Positions 63,961-64,000 of a stretch of DNA of 64,000 nucleotides are shown here, piece after piece. The notes under the pieces were generated by a model. That model was not told the origin of the DNA and made no database searches. It saw only the letters and a list, made by a program, of their open reading frames with translations. The DNA lies in NCBI RefSeq assembly GCF_000311785.1, contig NZ_HE978546.1:92147-156146 (forward strand). The letters run 5' to 3'. This DNA comes from Brevibacillus massiliensis. Its GTDB lineage: Bacteria; Bacillota; Bacilli; Brevibacillales; Brevibacillaceae. The translations under genes and the position numbers were made by a program. Within the stretch, counting starts at the first letter, position 1, and each line of letters opens with the position of its first letter.

Positions 63961-64000
63961 TCAAATCACCGTTCGGGCGGTCACCTCTGGATGTGCCTGA
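63961..64000 (-). CDS. tnpB: IS66 TnpB, last residues only
   Basis: Twelve to thirteen codons QAHPEVTARTVI before TGA, the typical end of IS66 TnpB. The rest is outside the window. Confidence 0.65.
   Translation of the reverse strand, partial: QAHPEVTARTVI

Larger units (their letters stand above)
62246..64000 (-). mobile_element. IS66-family insertion sequence (continues past window)
   Basis: The left end begins GTAAGCGTAAAATAGTCCCC at 62246, the usual GTAAGCG terminus of IS66 elements reading inward. Inside on the minus strand are tnpC (transposase) and the last codons of tnpB; tnpA and the far end lie beyond base 64000. The 8 bp before the end, GATTCTCG, should recur at the other side as the target duplication. 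Confidence 0.85.

Noticed and set aside
63920..63966. Short direct repeats (GATTCAAATC twice) as a possible CRISPR or attachment site
   Set aside because: Only two copies, inside an IS66 element next to the tnpB stop; no spacers or integrase.

Overview
The window looks like chromosome from a moderately high-GC Firmicute of class Bacilli, most plausibly a Brevibacillus/Paenibacillaceae-type aerobic heterotroph. The reasons are strong GGAGG-type ribosome sites with ATG/GTG/TTG starts, lipoprotein-type binding proteins, a yybP-ykoY leader before a TerC gene, an Rrf2/YezD/Cys sulfur block and AcoR-type sigma-54 activators. The species cannot be fixed from sequence alone. I saw no rRNA, tRNA, CRISPR array or phage block.

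Layout. 1-4.2 kb (minus): an autoregulated GntR repressor, a DctPQM TRAP transporter and a D-2-hydroxyacid dehydrogenase. 4.5-7.3 kb (plus): a CaiB-type CoA transferase, an acyl-CoA dehydrogenase and a DUF3870 protein. 7.4-9.5 kb: rhodanese, a CstR-like sensor and an MFS transporter. 9.6-12.5 kb: a decayed stretch holding an IclR remnant joined to an M20 peptidase remnant, a secreted protein of unknown function and a broken agmatinase. 12.5-19 kb: fused aconitase X, peptide deformylase, an AraC regulator, a CapA-like protein and xylulokinase. 19.2-20.6 kb: an Asp/Glu racemase and a frameshifted SDR. 20.8-25.5 kb: sulfate uptake (Rrf2, YezD, Sbp, CysT, CysW, CysA). 25.8-34.8 kb: an alcohol/aldehyde locus with AdhP, an iron alcohol dehydrogenase, a soluble histidine kinase, an NtrC-type regulator, a broken AcoR-like activator, a sigma-54 promoter with an enhancer-like site, a frameshifted aldehyde dehydrogenase and DUF779. 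34.9-46.1 kb: a 12-gene organosulfur operon. 46.3-50.8 kb: a TnpB relic, a zinc-ribbon protein, the Mn riboswitch with TerC, a Fur-box-controlled and frameshifted AraC/binding-protein regulator, and a PLD-type nuclease. 50.9-54.5 kb: a second iron alcohol dehydrogenase, a LysR/DJ-1 divergent pair and an aspartase/fumarase relic. 54.7-61.9 kb: a sigma-54 activator facing a three-gene acetone-carboxylase operon that has its own sigma-54 promoter. 62.1-64 kb: an IS66 element cutting into an unknown gene.

Two themes stand out. One is organosulfur scavenging: the 12-gene operon pairs a Met-type importer lacking the usual regulatory domain with two HpaB-like flavin monooxygenases, SfnG, SsuD and an Ssu importer. 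The other is enhancer-dependent (sigma-54) control of two- and three-carbon oxygenated compounds (alcohol, aldehyde, acetone).

About ten loci are broken, by single-base shifts, an 8-bp deletion, in-frame deletions or start-codon loss. Some lesions (8 bp, several hundred bp) are too large for base-calling error and point to real decay. The single-base shifts in homopolymers (notably in the IS66 transposase) could be sequencing errors.
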